Shown piece by piece: positions 63,909-64,000 of a stretch of 64,000 bases of DNA (the first letter of the stretch is position 1; every line of letters starts with the position of its first letter). Source of the stretch: Pseudoalteromonas sp. SMS1. Its GTDB lineage: Bacteria; Pseudomonadota; Gammaproteobacteria; Enterobacterales; Alteromonadaceae. The notes beneath the pieces are model-generated. The model saw only the letters and a list, made by a program, of their open reading frames with translations. It was not told where the DNA came from and did no database searches. The position numbers were made by a program, and so were the translations under genes. The DNA is taken from contig NZ_JAKGBI010000013.1 of NCBI RefSeq assembly GCF_021530565.1, positions 186,001 to 250,000 of the forward strand, written 5' to 3'.

Positions 63909-64000
63909 TTATGTTTCGAAATGATAGAGTAAAGCATCTTTGTCTACTTTTCCGATTCGTGTTGATTCAATCTTCAGTGGATGTTTAATTTCATTCCAAG
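63909..64000 (-). CDS. C-terminal end of a probable AMP-forming acyl-CoA synthetase/ligase (cut by window edge)
   Basis: The last 30 codons of a minus-strand gene are visible: WNEIKHPLKIESTRIGKVDK, then DALLYHFET and stop. TRIGKVDKDAL matches the C-terminal A10-type motif of adenylate-forming enzymes (P-x-x-x-x-GK-[IV]-D-[RK]-x-x-L), whose Lys contacts the substrate during adenylation. The gene reads toward the MiaE-like gene and ends 36 bp before it. Confidence 0.55.
   Translation of the reverse strand, partial: WNEIKHPLKIESTRIGKVDKDALLYHFET

Overview
The window looks like chromosome of a marine gammaproteobacterium, most likely Pseudoalteromonas or a close relative in the Alteromonadales. 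This is inferred from the AT-rich base composition and the gene set: class Ia RNR beta with its ferredoxin, YaeQ, HemH, MiaE-like protein, Aer-type chemoreceptor, several c-di-GMP proteins, and a zinc-type TonB receptor. No rRNA, tRNA or CRISPR array was seen. Genes are mostly short operons of 1 to 6 genes, with core functions interrupted by accessory stretches.

Layout. 1-4.2 kb: a LysR regulator (cut by the window edge) diverging from a quinone-reductase-like flavoprotein fused to an NTF2-like domain, two small membrane-protein genes set between attC-like sites, an AraC-type regulator and a VOC protein. 4.2-9.5 kb: a gene-poor stretch with copies of a short repeat around a signal peptidase I gene, then a translationally coupled pair (FeeM-like acyltransferase fused to a cNMP-binding domain, and a methyltransferase). 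9.5-14.5 kb: a two-component system diverging from a GtrB/ArnT/GtrA-type envelope glycosylation operon. 14.5-17.2 kb: a histidine-rich TonB receptor behind two Zur-box-like palindromes. 17.2-34.1 kb: YaeQ, nrdB-yfaE, a DUF1963 protein, lipoproteins, two c-di-GMP proteins, a YfcC-type transporter, ferrochelatase and an Aer-like chemoreceptor.

34.2-39.2 kb is an accessory island: a tyrosine recombinase, a RAYT transposase remnant, an orphan SMI1/KNR4 immunity-type gene, a decayed IS3-family orfB, an unknown 272-residue protein, and two diverged direct repeats bracketing about 2.4 kb. 39.2-47 kb: a YddG-like exporter, an MsrA-like protein, two His/Cys-rich proteins sharing one repeat, a hybrid histidine kinase, paired small membrane proteins, and an ECF sigma factor with a coupled membrane protein. 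47.1-50.8 kb: a double-glycine-leader peptide behind a Fur-like site, then a 984-residue protein of no recognised family.

52.4-58.6 kb holds the most coherent unfamiliar unit: a TetR regulator, two copies of one palindromic operator, and a tight six-gene operon (HPP membrane protein, tautomerase-like protein, cupin, class I CoA-transferase, FAD/NAD(P)-binding protein, class V aminotransferase) closed by a terminator. It reads as an inducible catabolic or detoxification pathway whose substrate cannot be named from sequence alone. The right end carries a serine hydrolase, a Tat-exported amine-oxidase-like lipoprotein, a GNAT protein, a MiaE-like diiron protein and the tail of a probable AMP-forming ligase.
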